A stretch of DNA of 64,000 nt from Pseudomaricurvus alkylphenolicus. GTDB lineage: Bacteria; Pseudomonadota; Gammaproteobacteria; Pseudomonadales; Cellvibrionaceae. The translations under genes and the position numbers were made by a program. Numbering within the stretch: position 1 is the first letter of the stretch; each line of letters begins with the position of its first letter. Positions 24,324 through 34,182 of the stretch are shown one piece after another. The stretch spans positions 124,001 through 188,000 of the forward strand of contig NZ_JAAQPI010000008.1 of NCBI RefSeq assembly GCF_011683955.1, read 5' to 3'. The notes under the pieces are model-generated. The model was not told the DNA's origin. It saw only the letters and a program-made list of their open reading frames with translations, and did not search any database.

Positions 24324-26369
24324 TCACATCACCCGTTGACCTGGTTTGGCACCCGAGTGGGGTTCAAGCAGGTAAATCTCTTTCCCGCCTGGGCCGGCGG
24401 CCAGTACCATGCCTTCGGAAACGCCAAACTTCATCTTCCGTGGGGCCAGATTGGCGACCATCACTGTGAGTTTGCCTTCGAGGTCCTCGGGCTGGTAAGC
24501 GCTCTTGATGCCCGAAAACACGTTGCGGGTTTCGCCGCCCAGATCCAAAGTCAGGCGCAGCAGCTTGTCAGCACCTTCGACATGCTCCGCTTTGGCGATC
24601 AGGGCAACTCGCAGATCCACCTTGGCGAAATCGTCGAAGTTGATCTCATCGGCCAGAGGCTCCTTGCCCAGTTCGCTGTCTGCAGCCGGTGCCGCAGCCG
24701 CGTTGGCTTCAGCCAGTGCTTCTTTGCTGGCTTCCACCATGGCGTCGACCTTGTCCTTCTCGATGCGTGTCAGCAGCGGTTTAAACTTATTGATGGCTTC
24801 GCCCCCGCGGAATCCGACAGGCTGTTCCCAGCTCAGGGTTTCACCCAGGAAGACTTCGGCGGCTTCGGTGAGCGCTGGCAGTACCGGCTTGAGGTATGTC
24901 AGCAGAGCGCGGAACATATTGATACCCAGGCTGCAGATATCGAGTACCTGCTGCTCAGTGCCTTCCTGCTTGGCCAGGCTCCAGGGGGCCTGGGCGGCGA
25001 TGTATTCGTTGGCAGCGTCGGCCAGGGCCATGATTTCACGCATGGCTTTGCCGAAGTCGCGGGCTTCGTAGTACTCGGCGATGGTCGCATCGGCGTCCAC
25101 AAATTGCTGCCACAGGGTTTCGTCGGCAATGTTAGCGGACAGGGTGCCGCCACTCTTCTGAATAAACTTGGCGGTACGGCTGGCGATATTGACCACTTTG
25201 CCTACCAGATCTGAGTTCACCCGCTGGATAAAGTCGTCCAGGTTCAGATCCAGGTCGTCAACGCTGGAGCTCAGTTTGGCGGCGAAGTAGTAGCGCAGAT
25301 ACTCCGGGTTGAGGTGTTCCAGATAGGTACGGGCATTAATAAAGGTGCCACGGGATTTGGACATCTTTTTACCGTTGACCGTCAGGAAGCCATGCACACA
25401 CACCTTGGTGGGCGTTCGGAACTGAGCAGAACTGAGCATGGAGGGCCAGAACAGCGCGTGGAAGTTGACGATATCCTTGCCGATAAAGTGGTACAGCTCG
25501 GTGCTGGAATCCTTGTTCCAGTACTCGTCGAAAACCGCATCCACATCGGTACCTTGCTGCTGACTGAGCCAGTTCTTAAAGCTGGCCATATAGCCGATAG
25601 GTGCATCCAGCCAGACGTAGAAGTACTTGTCTTTTTCGCCGGGGATCTCGAAACCGAAGTAGGGGGCATCGCGGGAAATGTCCCACTCCTGCAGGCCAGC
25701 GTCGAGCCATTCGGCCAGTTTATTGGCCACCTCGTCCTGCAGGTGTCCGGCGCGGGTCCAGTCCTTCAGGAAGGCATCAAATTCCGGAAGTTTGAAGAAG
25801 AAGTGCTCGGATTCCTTGTCGATGGGCGTGGCACCGGAGATGACGGACTTGGGCTTGATCAGGTCCGAGGGCGAATAGGTGGCGCTGCAGACTTCACAGT
25901 TGTCACCGTACTGATCTTCGGCCTTACATTTGGGGCAGGTGCCCTTGATGTAGCGGTCGGCCAGGAATAATTGTTTTTCCGGGTCGTAGGCCTGGGTGAT
26001 CATGCGGCTGGCGATATGACCGTTGGCCTTAAGGCGGCCGTAGATCAGCTCGGACAATTCCCGGTTTTCCTCCGAGTGGGTGGAGTGAAAATTGTCGAAG
26101 TTCACCAGAAAATCGGCAAAGTCCTGCTCGTGCTCGGCTTTGACCTTGGCGATCTGTTGCTCGGGAGTCAGGCCCAGCTGCTCCGCTTTGAGCATAATGG
26201 CGGTGCCATGAGCGTCATCGGCGCACACATAGGTGCAGTCGTGCCCCCGCATTTTCTGGAAGCGCACCCAGATATCGGTTTGGATATATTCCACCAGATG
26301 ACCCAGGTGGATGGAGCCGTTGGCGTAGGGCAGGGCGCTGGTGACCAGAATTTTACGACGCTCAGTCAT
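24324..26369 (-). CDS. metG: Methionyl-tRNA synthetase
   Basis: This 681-residue cytosolic enzyme charges tRNA-Met. Class I signatures are [13 protein letters not shown] (HIGH variant HLGH) and KMSKSRG (KMSKS). The zinc knuckle has four Cys ([17 protein letters not shown]) as in the E. coli-type two-knuckle enzyme. A C-terminal tRNA-binding OB domain (about residues 575-681, [21 protein letters not shown]) makes the dimeric long form. The gene is divergent from apbC, the same arrangement as metG-mrp in E. coli and Pseudomonas. Confidence 0.97.
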   Translation of the reverse strand: MTERRKILVTSALPYANGSIHLGHLVEYIQTDIWVRFQKMRGHDCTYVCADDAHGTAIMLKAEQLGLTPEQQIAKVKAEHEQDFADFLVNFDNFHSTHSEENRELSELIYGRLKANGHIASRMITQAYDPEKQLFLADRYIKGTCPKCKAEDQYGDNCEVCSATYSPSDLIKPKSVISGATPIDKESEHFFFKLPEFDAFLKDWTRAGHLQDEVANKLAEWLDAGLQEWDISRDAPYFGFEIPGEKDKYFYVWLDAPIGYMASFKNWLSQQQGTDVDAVFDEYWNKDSSTELYHFIGKDIVNFHALFWPSMLSSAQFRTPTKVCVHGFLTVNGKKMSKSRGTFINARTYLEHLNPEYLRYYFAAKLSSSVDDLDLNLDDFIQRVNSDLVGKVVNIASRTAKFIQKSGGTLSANIADETLWQQFVDADATIAEYYEARDFGKAMREIMALADAANEYIAAQAPWSLAKQEGTEQQVLDICSLGINMFRALLTYLKPVLPALTEAAEVFLGETLSWEQPVGFRGGEAINKFKPLLTRIEKDKVDAMVEASKEALAEANAAAAPAADSELGKEPLADEINFDDFAKVDLRVALIAKAEHVEGADKLLRLTLDLGGETRNVFSGIKSAYQPEDLEGKLTVMVANLAPRKMKFGVSEGMVLAAGPGGKEIYLLEPHSGAKPGQRVM

Positions 26370-26597
26370 GGCAGTGAATTCTCATTCATTGGTGTTGAAA
26401 ACAGGGTTGTCGGACCCATTGGAACCCGGCCTGTAGCCGGGACCGTAAAAAATGGCGCCGAACTATATCATTTTTTGACCTCGAAAGCAGTGCTGGGGGC
26501 GAGGATATCGGGGTAAAGTCCTAGTGTTGCACTTGGTTTTTACGGATTTGCCCCCATAATGTCAGGCATTCCACAAGTTGGCCCCATTGAGGTGTTC

Positions 26598-27695
26598 ATG
26601 AGTAACGAGCAATCCCCTTCTTCCGCTGATCTTCAATCCAGAGTGTTGAATGTTCCCGTCCCAGGGCTGGACGTCAGCCTGGCACAAATCGCCGAGATCG
26701 AAAGTCTGGTGGTGGAGGGCGGTCGCATCGGCATAGCGTTATTACTTGGTATACCGGGCGAAGGGTTGCAGCAATCGCTGAGCGAAGCCATCTGGCAGAG
26801 CCTGAAAGGGCTCCCCGGTGTAGAGGAAATCAGTGTGGATGTGGGTTGGCGAATCCTGCCCGGACCGGTTGCCGACCAGGCGAGTGCCATTTCCAACGTC
26901 AAGAACATTATCGCAGTTGCCTCTGGCAAGGGCGGTGTGGGCAAATCCACCACCGCGGTGAATCTGGCACTGGCGCTGGCAGCAGAAGGGGCTGATGTCG
27001 GCATTTTGGACGCTGATATCTATGGCCCCAGTGTTCCCGCGATGTTGGGTGTGGGCGATAAGCGACCTGAGGTGATCGACCAGAAAGCGATGGTACCCGT
27101 CGCCGCTCATGGTCTGCACTCCATATCCATGGGGTATCTGGTGACGGAGCAGACTCCCATGGTCTGGCGCGGCCCGATGGCCAGCGGTGCTTTGCAACAG
27201 CTGCTGACTCAAACCGCCTGGCCCGAATTGGATTATCTGATTATCGATATGCCGCCGGGAACAGGGGATATCCAGCTGACGCTGTCTCAAAAGGTACCAG
27301 TGACTGCGTCGGTGGTGGTGACTACGCCACAGGACATCGCCTTGCTGGATGCCAAGAAAGGTGTGGAAATGTTCCGCAAGGTGCATGTGCCGGTACTGGG
27401 GGTGGTGGAAAACATGGCCATCCATATCTGCAGCAATTGCGGCCACGAGGAGCATATTTTCGGCGAAGGTGGAGGCGAGCGCATCGCGCGGGAGTATCAG
27501 ACCCGTCTATTGGGCTCACTGCCGCTGAATCTGACCATCCGCCAGCAGGCCGATGAGGGTAGGCCCACGGTGGCTGCGGATCCGGACGCGGAACTCAGCT
27601 TGCGTTATCGCCAGATTGCGCGCCAATTGACAGTGGAGCTGTTGCAGCTTAACGCCAGCAGCACAGCGCCCGTCATCGAAATCAGCGACGATTAG
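26598..27695 (+). CDS. apbC: Iron-sulfur cluster carrier ATPase (Mrp/ApbC/NBP35)
   Basis: This 365-residue P-loop ATPase binds and transfers Fe-S clusters. It has an N-terminal DUF59-like (MIP18) domain (about 15-95), a deviant Walker A AVASGKGGVGKST (near residue 112), DMPPGTGDIQLTL as Walker B, and the cluster-binding CxxC in HICSNCGHEEH near residue 280. An in-frame ATG at 26559 would add 13 residues, but the ATG at 26598 has GAGG six bases before it and begins closer to homologues. It is divergent from metG and ends eight bases before the convergent chemoreceptor gene. It probably supplies Fe-S proteins such as Rsx, CcoG and fumarase (inference). Confidence 0.93.
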   Translation: MSNEQSPSSADLQSRVLNVPVPGLDVSLAQIAEIESLVVEGGRIGIALLLGIPGEGLQQSLSEAIWQSLKGLPGVEEISVDVGWRILPGPVADQASAISNVKNIIAVASGKGGVGKSTTAVNLALALAAEGADVGILDADIYGPSVPAMLGVGDKRPEVIDQKAMVPVAAHGLHSISMGYLVTEQTPMVWRGPMASGALQQLLTQTAWPELDYLIIDMPPGTGDIQLTLSQKVPVTASVVVTTPQDIALLDAKKGVEMFRKVHVPVLGVVENMAIHICSNCGHEEHIFGEGGGERIAREYQTRLLGSLPLNLTIRQQADEGRPTVAADPDAELSLRYRQIARQLTVELLQLNASSTAPVIEISDD

Positions 27696-27703
27696 CTCCG
27701 TCT

Positions 27704-29404
27704 CTACACCCGAAACCGACTTAACAGAGTGGCGATTTGCTCGCCGCTGCTGGCAAGTCCGTTGGCGGCCTTCTCGCTCTCAACGGCATTGGCTGCGCAC
27801 TGCTGTGAAATCGCAGAGACCTGATTGATGTTGCGGTTGATTTCCTCTGTGGTGGTGCTCTGTTCACCGGCGGCATTGGAAATCAGGTCGTTCATCTGGT
27901 GAATCTCACCCATAGCGGCGGCGATACTCGCCATGGATTCACTGGTTTGGGAAGACTGCTCCAGACTGATGTTGAGCTGTTGACCGCCTTGTTCCATTGC
28001 CTTGACGGCGTCTTTGACCCCACCTTGCAGCTTCTCGATCATTTGCTGAATCTCTTCCGTGGAGGACTGAGTGCGGCTGGCCAGGGTGCGCACTTCGTCA
28101 GCCACCACGGCAAAACCGCGACCTTGCTCTCCCGCGCGGGCGGCCTCAATGGCAGCGTTCAGAGCCAACAGGTTGGTCTGTTCAGCAATGCCTCGGATAA
28201 CATCCAACACCGAGCCGATGTCGGTGCTGTCCTGCTCCAAGGTGCTGATAACACTGGTGGTGGTCTGAATATCCCTGGCCAGATGATCGATCGATTGAGA
28301 GGATTCGCCCACAATGGTCTGACCTTGCTGAATCAACTCACTGGCTTCCTGAACCTTAGTGGCTGTGGATTTGGCCAGCTTGGCTACTTCTTCAGCCGTG
28401 GCCGCCATTTGGTTGACGGCGGCCGCAATCTGTTCCGTTTCACGGTCCTGCTGTTCCGTCCCTTCTCGGGTTTGACGTGCTGCGCTTCTGAGCGCCTCAG
28501 AAGATTGACTCAACTCCGCTGCCTGGCTGTTGAGCGAGGTGACCAGCTGCCTCATACCATCCAGAAATTGATTGAAGACCTTCGCGACATCCGAAATCTC
28601 ATCCCTTTGTCGGTCATCCAGTCGCTGGCGCAGATCACCTCCGCCCTGGGCGATGGCTTGTAGTGCCCCGCCCATATCGTCCAGGCGCCGGGCAATCAGG
28701 CGGCGGAAAACATAGGCCAAGGCGCCAAGGGTCGCCAGCAGGGACAGCAACAACAGCCCCAGAATCTGCCAGCCGAGGGAGCGACTGGCAGCAATTTGGC
28801 GGCCGATGGGAACCTGAACCTCAAGTACACCGCGAACGTCCCCCAGTTGCCACCCGGTTCGCGGTGTTTGCGGGTGGGAATTGTGGCAAGCGACACAGGC
28901 CTCGGCCTGCATGGTGTCCGCCAGTGCCACCCTGACAACGGGCTCGCCGTTGACTTCGGTACGGCGGCTAAAGGTGCTTTGGGGACTGCCGCTCAAATTA
29001 TCCCAGGCATCGGTTTGAAAATCGTCCAGTTGCCTGGATCCGCGATTGGGAAAGGGGTAAGCACTGTAGAGGTCCAAGGAAGTGCCCTGTTGCTCAAACA
29101 CGTCACTCAGCTCATGAATCATGGTAGCGGGCAGCGGAATCCGGTCCTCGTAGCCTTTGTGGTCAAAGTGAGGCGTGAGTGCACCGCTGGCCTTGGCACG
29201 GCCAATGATATTAGCGGTGTAATAGCCCCTGACCTGCTTAAACTGCGAAACCGTGCGGCGAGCGGACTCAATGGCCTGCTGTTCCGCGGCGTTCTCCAGC
29301 TGGATGGGTATATAGAGGCCCAGGGCAATGGCGATGGCCAGAAAGATTGAGCCAATGATTGCGCAGGTTCTTACCAGTAATCCTTTGTGCTGAAGCGTCT
29401 TCAT
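27704..29404 (-). CDS. Methyl-accepting chemotaxis protein with periplasmic c-type heme domain
   Basis: This 566-residue chemoreceptor has TM1 at residues 13-34, a periplasmic domain at 35-211, TM2 at 212-234, a HAMP domain, and a signalling domain with the conserved hairpin tip [18 protein letters not shown]. The periplasmic part is the Tll0287-like/DUF3365 type (PF11845) and contains a covalent heme motif CVACH (Cys170, Cys173, His174), so this is a heme-c sensor. Such sensors are suited to redox, gas or electron-acceptor taxis. The pentapeptide tether of Tar-type receptors is absent. The start has GGAG six bases upstream. It is convergent with apbC and divergent from dcd. Other chemotaxis genes are not in the window. 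Confidence 0.92.
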   Translation of the reverse strand: MKTLQHKGLLVRTCAIIGSIFLAIAIALGLYIPIQLENAAEQQAIESARRTVSQFKQVRGYYTANIIGRAKASGALTPHFDHKGYEDRIPLPATMIHELSDVFEQQGTSLDLYSAYPFPNRGSRQLDDFQTDAWDNLSGSPQSTFSRRTEVNGEPVVRVALADTMQAEACVACHNSHPQTPRTGWQLGDVRGVLEVQVPIGRQIAASRSLGWQILGLLLLSLLATLGALAYVFRRLIARRLDDMGGALQAIAQGGGDLRQRLDDRQRDEISDVAKVFNQFLDGMRQLVTSLNSQAAELSQSSEALRSAARQTREGTEQQDRETEQIAAAVNQMAATAEEVAKLAKSTATKVQEASELIQQGQTIVGESSQSIDHLARDIQTTTSVISTLEQDSTDIGSVLDVIRGIAEQTNLLALNAAIEAARAGEQGRGFAVVADEVRTLASRTQSSTEEIQQMIEKLQGGVKDAVKAMEQGGQQLNISLEQSSQTSESMASIAAAMGEIHQMNDLISNAAGEQSTTTEEINRNINQVSAISQQCAANAVESEKAANGLASSGEQIATLLSRFRV

Positions 29405-29595
29405 AGGATCTCCGGGTAGCTATAAGGCAATATATTGTGTCAGTCCCTCCGCTGAGCAATCCCTCTATTTAGCTATAGCTCAAGCCCTCTGCACTGTCGA
29501 ACTCCACTCCAGTGTGCAAGTGCCCCTATCACGGAGAGACAAAAGGCAGTATGATCTCGCGTCTTTGCGTATCGAATGACCGAAATGGGGGGGCT

Positions 29596-30165
29596 ATGAG
29601 CATCAAATCTGACAAGTGGATTCGCCGGATGGCGGAAAACGAGGGCATGATTGACCCGTTTGAACCTGGTCAGATCCGCTACGGCGAGGATGGCCGCCGC
29701 CTGGTCTCCTACGGCACTTCAAGCTACGGTTACGACGTGCGCTGTGCCAACGAGTTCAAGATTTTCACCAATGTGCACTCTACCACGGTGGATCCCAAGC
29801 ACTTTGATGAAAACAGCTTTGTGGATGTGCAGGAGGATGTGTGCATTATCCCGCCCAACTCTTTCGCTCTGGCCCGCACTGTAGAGTATTTTCGAATTCC
29901 CCGCAGTGTGCTGACGATTTGCCTGGGTAAGTCCACTTACGCCCGTTGTGGCATCATTGTCAATGTGACGCCCCTGGAGCCTGAGTGGGAAGGCCATGTG
30001 ACTTTGGAATTTTCCAACACTACTCCTCTGCCCGCCAAAATTTACGCCAACGAGGGTGTGGCGCAGATGCTGTTCTACGAATCTGACGAGGTCTGCGAGA
30101 CGTCGTATAAAGATCGCGGTGGCAAGTACCAGGGCCAGACCGGCGTTACCCTGCCTCAGACCTGA
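29596..30165 (+). CDS. dcd: dCTP deaminase
   Basis: This 189-residue enzyme converts dCTP to dUTP, the main source of dUMP for thymidylate. The family pattern is clear: [13 protein letters not shown] at the start, [20 protein letters not shown], and [19 protein letters not shown] with the catalytic Glu. It is the Pseudomonas-type form, which is slightly shorter than E. coli Dcd (193). The open frame extends upstream, but the ATG at 29596 is the one conserved in the family, although only a run of G residues precedes it. It is followed 60 bp later by the YhiN-like flavoprotein gene. Confidence 0.95.
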   Translation: MSIKSDKWIRRMAENEGMIDPFEPGQIRYGEDGRRLVSYGTSSYGYDVRCANEFKIFTNVHSTTVDPKHFDENSFVDVQEDVCIIPPNSFALARTVEYFRIPRSVLTICLGKSTYARCGIIVNVTPLEPEWEGHVTLEFSNTTPLPAKIYANEGVAQMLFYESDEVCETSYKDRGGKYQGQTGVTLPQT

Positions 30166-30225
30166 GTCTTTAAACTTCAAGCCTGCTCAAGGCTGACAAC
30201 CAGAGCGTCGCGCTCAGAGTTCGCC

Positions 30226-31422
30226 GTGTCCCAAATTCCTGAATCTGCCGACGTTTGCATTATCGGTGCCGGTGCCGCCGGCCTGATGTGCGCCATCAGT
30301 GCTGGTCAGCGCGGTCGCCGTGTGCTGGTGCTGGATCATGCCAACAAAGTGGGCAAGAAGATCCTGATGTCGGGTGGCGGCCGTTGCAATTTCACCAATA
30401 TGTATGCTGAGGCGGAGAATTTTCTGTCCGCAAATTCTCATTTTTGTAAGTCGGCGTTGGCTCGTTACACACAGTGGGATTTTATCGAGCTGGTGTGCAA
30501 ACACGGTGTGCCCTATCACGAGAAAAAGCTAGGCCAGCTTTTCTGTGACAACAAATCCAGTGACATTGTTGATGTGTTGTTGAGTGAGTGCGAAGAGGTC
30601 AATGCCGAGATATTTACCCACTGTAACATTGAGCTCGTTGAGGCGAATGAAAGTGGTCCTGGGTATCAGCTTCAAACCAGTCTTGGCGACGTCGTCTGTG
30701 AATCACTGGTGGTGGCAACCGGGGGACTGTCTATTCCCACGATGGGAGCGACGGGTTTGGGCTATGAGCTGGCCGAGCAATTTGGACTGAGGCTGTTGCC
30801 TCGTTCTGCGGCTCTTGTGCCATTTACTTTTTCCAAAGAGCAGTTGATGCCTTTTGAGACATTGGTTGGCAGTTCCGCCGATGTTCGTATCAGCTGCAAT
30901 GACCAGAGCTTTCGTGAAAATCTGTTGTTTACCCATCGGGGGTTGAGTGGTCCGGCGGTGTTGCAGATTTCATCCTATTGGCAGCCAGGGCAGGCGATAG
31001 AGATCGATTGGGCTCCTGATCAGGAGCTGTTTGAATGGTTGGCCGCAGCGCGAGAGCAACGCCCCAAAGCGGAATTGAAAACTGTGCTGTCATCTTTGCA
31101 CACAAAAAGCTGGGCTGCCGTTATCTGTGAGCATTGGTTATCGAATATGGCAATGAATCGTTACAGCGATAAACAGCTTCAAGATGTCGCTGATGCTCTG
31201 CACAGATGGAGTATTGTGCCTGCAGGAACCGAAGGTTATCGGACGGCTGAGGTTACTTTGGGTGGCGTAAATACTGACGACCTTTCTTCGAAAACCATGG
31301 AGGCCAAGCAGCAGCCTGGGCTTTATTTTATCGGCGAAGTGGTGGACGTGACGGGATGGCTTGGCGGCTTTAATTTTCAGTGGGCCTGGGCGTCGGGTTT
31401 TGCTGCCGGGCAATACGCCTGA
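30226..31422 (+). CDS. HI0933/YhiN-family flavoprotein (predicted FAD-dependent oxidoreductase)
   Basis: This is a 398-residue protein with an N-terminal dinucleotide site (CIIGAGAAGLMCAISA), the family motif KILMSGGGRCNFTNM, a second GGLSIPTMGATGLGY segment, and the C-terminal GEVVDVTGWLGGFNFQWAWASGFAAG, all typical of PF03486 (E. coli YhiN, H. influenzae HI0933). The biochemical role of the family is not settled. The start is GTG at 30226 without a strong ribosome site. The last 250 bp are noticeably more AT-rich than the neighbouring genes. A 480-bp gap with palindromic repeats follows. Confidence 0.9.
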   Translation: MSQIPESADVCIIGAGAAGLMCAISAGQRGRRVLVLDHANKVGKKILMSGGGRCNFTNMYAEAENFLSANSHFCKSALARYTQWDFIELVCKHGVPYHEKKLGQLFCDNKSSDIVDVLLSECEEVNAEIFTHCNIELVEANESGPGYQLQTSLGDVVCESLVVATGGLSIPTMGATGLGYELAEQFGLRLLPRSAALVPFTFSKEQLMPFETLVGSSADVRISCNDQSFRENLLFTHRGLSGPAVLQISSYWQPGQAIEIDWAPDQELFEWLAAAREQRPKAELKTVLSSLHTKSWAAVICEHWLSNMAMNRYSDKQLQDVADALHRWSIVPAGTEGYRTAEVTLGGVNTDDLSSKTMEAKQQPGLYFIGEVVDVTGWLGGFNFQWAWASGFAAGQYA

Positions 31423-31551
31423 GTCGAGAAAGTTTGGATGCGTTGAGACAAAGTAGAGCATCAAATAGGTTGTTGTATTTGGATAGTCCGTTGTGTGCCA
31501 TAACCGGTCTTAGAAATTCGCAGGATTGGTACTCTGACGGCGTTGTTTATG

Positions 31552-31738
31552 CGTAGGGCGGATTAGGCGCTTGCGCCGTAATCCGCCGGTTCTGCCGGAG
31601 ATGTTCGTTGGCTGCGGCCCGGTTTTTAACACCCTTGAATGTGCCTGCAACAGGTGATTTGTACACGGCCGCCGCCAATTTAAACCTTCGGCGGATCGGT
31701 GGATTACGAAGCGCAAAGCGCTTCTAATCCACCCTACG
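31552..31738. repeat. Pair of inverted REP-like palindromes (possible 187-bp MITE/BIME)
   Basis: Unit A (31552-31588) reads CGTAGGGCGGATTA, then a GGCGC-TT-GCGCC stem, then TAATCCGCC. Unit B (31698-31738) is the same element inverted: GGTGGATTA, GAAGCGC-AAA-GCGCTTC, TAATCCACCCTACG. About 110 bp lie between them. This GTAGGGTGGATTA...TAATCCACC family of small mobile palindromes is widespread in bacteria. It occupies the middle of the 480-bp gap 31423-31902, which otherwise holds no supported gene. Confidence 0.75.
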
Positions 31739-31902
31739 TCGTGCGGCCGTTGCGGACATTATCGAACGCCCATGGTGCCCTGAACTAGGATTATAAACTT
31801 CCGGTTATGGCACCAAGTTGACGGTCGGAATTCCCGTCTTCATATTGCCGATAGAGGTTAGTTGTCATTTTATCAATTTTGTTTCTAGATTGATTTCCGG
31901 GT

Positions 31903-32361
31903 TTAAATCCAGCGTCGTACTTCTTTTCGATACTGCGCAAACGTTTTTCCAAATATTTGCTGCAAGGCTTTTTCCTCCGGTCGAATCTGAAAACGCTGAA
32001 TGTAGCTGGCATAAAGCAATGGCAACAACAAAGTCACCGGAGAGGATAAATAAGTAGCCCAGCTTAACAGCAACAACACAAACCCTACGTACATGGGGTT
32101 GCGCGTGACGCGATAAATTCCCGACGTGACAAGTGTACTCGCAGCGTCTGGTTGCAGCGGATTGACGGTTGTCCGCGCTCGGCGAAAGGAGATTGCGCCT
32201 GCCAGTGGGAATGCCAGCCCCAATACGAGAAACAGAACCGTCAGCGAGAGCCCCAGACGGGTTGTCGTTTCCACAGGGTCCAGAGTTTTAGATATGCCCC
32301 ACATGGCAGCGGCAAACAGTAGCGCCACCAGCGGCGGTGGAATTCGGTTTTCAAGGTTCAT
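31903..32361 (-). CDS. Isoprenylcysteine-carboxyl-methyltransferase-family membrane protein
   Basis: This 152-residue integral membrane protein has four or five helices. The C-terminal half contains the family hallmark GIYRVTRNPMYVGFVLLLL and the downstream RPEEKALQQIFGKTFAQYRKEVRRWI, where Glu and the basic end bind SAM in ICMT/PEMT-like enzymes (PF04191/PF04140). Bacterial members are common, and their substrates are mostly unknown lipids or small hydrophobic molecules. The ATG at 32361 begins MNLENRIPPPLVALLFA. It stands alone, downstream of the REP-like repeats and divergent from the lipoprotein gene. Confidence 0.82.
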   Translation of the reverse strand: MNLENRIPPPLVALLFAAAMWGISKTLDPVETTTRLGLSLTVLFLVLGLAFPLAGAISFRRARTTVNPLQPDAASTLVTSGIYRVTRNPMYVGFVLLLLSWATYLSSPVTLLLPLLYASYIQRFQIRPEEKALQQIFGKTFAQYRKEVRRWI

Positions 32362-32523
32362 CGGCAGGTGTCTCCAGGTGTTCTGAGCCTTTCCAATTGG
32401 GATAGTGTATTAGCCTAAGGCTTCCACCTGCGGGAAGGTCAAGCCATCAATCCTGGTAATTGCCCGAAGTTTAATAAGGGCTTAACATACGGGTATACCC
32501 ATAATTAAAAGCAGAGTGAACTC

Positions 32524-33606
32524 ATGGCCTCTATTCCCAGGATGCTTTGTTTAGTGGTCTCTTTCCCCATTCTATTCTTGTTGAGCGGCTGCATTGATCG
32601 TTCTGTCATTATCACAGGGTGTGAAGCCGTAGCTGACAAGACGCCTTTATGTGGTTGGCAACGGCCGGAGGATATGGAGTTGTTGCCGGATGGAAAAACG
32701 CTGATCGTCAGTGAAATGGCAAAGGGGCATGGCGAGGTGCCCGGAGCGCTGTCGTTGCTCGATACCATCAGCGGCTCGAAGCAAGCGCTCCCAATGGCAG
32801 TGGCGAACAAAGAGTTCTGGGGTGAGTCTGGCTGTCGCCGTCCCGTCGATAAGATCGCACCACACGGTATTCATTTGTCCACTCGGGCGGATGGAAGGCT
32901 GCAGCTGTTGGTGGTGAATCATGGTGAGCGGGAATCCGTGGAAATGTATGAGGTGCACACCCCGGAACATCGTCTGACCTGGCGCGGTTGTGCGCAGCCG
33001 CCACAAGGCAGTTTTCTGAACGATGTGGTGGCTCTGCCTGAGGGAGGGTTTGTGACCACTCATATGTATACCAAGGGTGATGCTGCCGTCGGCACCATGA
33101 GTTTTGAAGAAGTGAAAGCCTTGCTCGGATTCAATCCGGGATATTTGTTGATGTGGAACGGACAGTCTTTCCGGCGTCTGGGAGACTTTTCCGGCAATTA
33201 TCCCAACGGCGTCCAGATTTCCCCGGACGGGCGCTTTCTGTTTGTGAATTTGTGGGCCGAATCTTTGGTGAAAAAGGTGGATCGACAAAGCGGTGAAGTG
33301 ATCGGCGAAGCTCAGGTAAGCCACCCTGACAACAGTCAGTGGGATGGTGACGGCAAACTGTTAGTGACGGGCCATGATTTTTCCATCAACGACCTGTTGG
33401 TGTGTCCCGGTCTGGAAGAGGGAACCTGTCCAGGCGACTTCGAAGTGGTTGAACTGGATGCACACTCTATGCAAACGCGTCCATTGCGCAGAATCGGTGG
33501 TGCACCAATGGGGGCCGGAACCGTCACCCAGCGAGTGGGGGACACTTGGTATATCGGTTCGTTCCTCGGCGACCGGGTTCTGATGTTGCCGGCGCCTAAT
33601 CAATAA
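32524..33606 (+). CDS. Lipoprotein with SMP-30/strictosidine-synthase-like beta-propeller
   Basis: This 360-residue protein has a lipoprotein signal (FPILFLLSGC, lipid Cys near residue 23), so it is exported and acylated. The mature part shows repeated propeller blades with LPDGKTLIVSE, YPNGVQISPDGRFLFVNLWAES and SQWDGDGKLLVTGHD, the metal-binding style of SMP-30/gluconolactonase and strictosidine-synthase-like proteins. The C-terminal GAPMGAGTVTQRVGDTWYIGSFLGDRV is typical of this arm of the family. A lactonase or esterase activity is possible, and the substrate is unknown. The next gene, soxR, is convergent 18 bp away. Confidence 0.78.
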   Translation: MASIPRMLCLVVSFPILFLLSGCIDRSVIITGCEAVADKTPLCGWQRPEDMELLPDGKTLIVSEMAKGHGEVPGALSLLDTISGSKQALPMAVANKEFWGESGCRRPVDKIAPHGIHLSTRADGRLQLLVVNHGERESVEMYEVHTPEHRLTWRGCAQPPQGSFLNDVVALPEGGFVTTHMYTKGDAAVGTMSFEEVKALLGFNPGYLLMWNGQSFRRLGDFSGNYPNGVQISPDGRFLFVNLWAESLVKKVDRQSGEVIGEAQVSHPDNSQWDGDGKLLVTGHDFSINDLLVCPGLEEGTCPGDFEVVELDAHSMQTRPLRRIGGAPMGAGTVTQRVGDTWYIGSFLGDRVLMLPAPNQ

Positions 33607-33624
33607 GTCAGGTTCAAAACCCGA

Positions 33625-34071
33625 TTAAGCATCGTCATGGTCCAGCAGCACGGGCCCATCGCCCTTTTGCGCCAGCCTGTCGTCTTCGTTGTACATGGGG
33701 CAGTTTTTCATCGACAGGCAGCCGCAACCGATGCATCCTGTCAGTCGATCCCGCAGTCGTTCCAGATAGGCGATGCGCTCGTTCAAATTTTCCTGCCACA
33801 GGCTGGATAAGTGCTGCCAGTCCTCCAGTGTCGGAGTGCGGTTATCCGGCAGTGTGGCAAATGCCTGCCGGATCTCCTCAAGTGTCACTCCCACTTTCTG
33901 GGCGGCTTTGATCACCGCCACCCGCCTAAGCACTTCTTTGCGATAGCGACGTTGATTGCCCGCATTTCGCAGACTGTGGATAAGCCCCTTGTTTTCGTAG
34001 TAGTGCAAGGTGGAGACCTTGACGCCGCAGCGTTTGGCCACGGCACCTACGCTCAGTTCGTGATGGTCCAT
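33625..34071 (-). CDS. soxR: Redox-sensitive transcriptional activator SoxR
   Basis: This 148-residue MerR-family regulator has a winged-helix N-terminus (SVGAVAKRCGVKVSTLHYYE), a dimerisation helix, and the [2Fe-2S] cluster motif CIGCGCLSMKNC (Cys113, Cys116, Cys118, Cys124) with exactly the E. coli spacing. Oxidation of the cluster by redox-cycling compounds or superoxide switches it on. The start has GGAGGA six bases upstream. No soxS is present; the divergent target is a VOC protein gene. In non-enteric bacteria SoxR usually controls a small regulon directly, which fits. The Rsx complex at 18-24 kb could be its reductant (known for E. coli). Confidence 0.97.
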   Translation of the reverse strand: MDHHELSVGAVAKRCGVKVSTLHYYENKGLIHSLRNAGNQRRYRKEVLRRVAVIKAAQKVGVTLEEIRQAFATLPDNRTPTLEDWQHLSSLWQENLNERIAYLERLRDRLTGCIGCGCLSMKNCPMYNEDDRLAQKGDGPVLLDHDDA

Positions 34072-34114
34072 AGCATTTCCTCCGGGATAGCGTTCATGCT
34101 AGTAAAAAAAGTGC

Positions 34115-34145
34115 TTTACCTCAAGCTAGCTTGAGGTTTTATGCT
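34115..34145 (+). promoter_or_regulatory. SoxR-activated promoter with perfect sox box
   Basis: CCTCAAGCTAGCTTGAGG (34119-34136) is a perfect 18-bp palindrome that differs from the E. coli soxS box only in the central bases. It lies between TTTACC (-35, 34115-34120) and TATGCT (-10, 34140-34145), whose 19-bp spacer is the hallmark of MerR-family activation. The promoter drives the VOC gene at 34183. Confidence 0.9.
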
Positions 34146-34182
34146 GGCGCAACCTTAAACGCTTAACCGAGGAAAATCCGAT

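Noticed and set aside
31510-31716. 68-residue frame across the palindromic repeat
   Set aside because: It is made mostly of the repeat itself, a common source of false hypothetical proteins.
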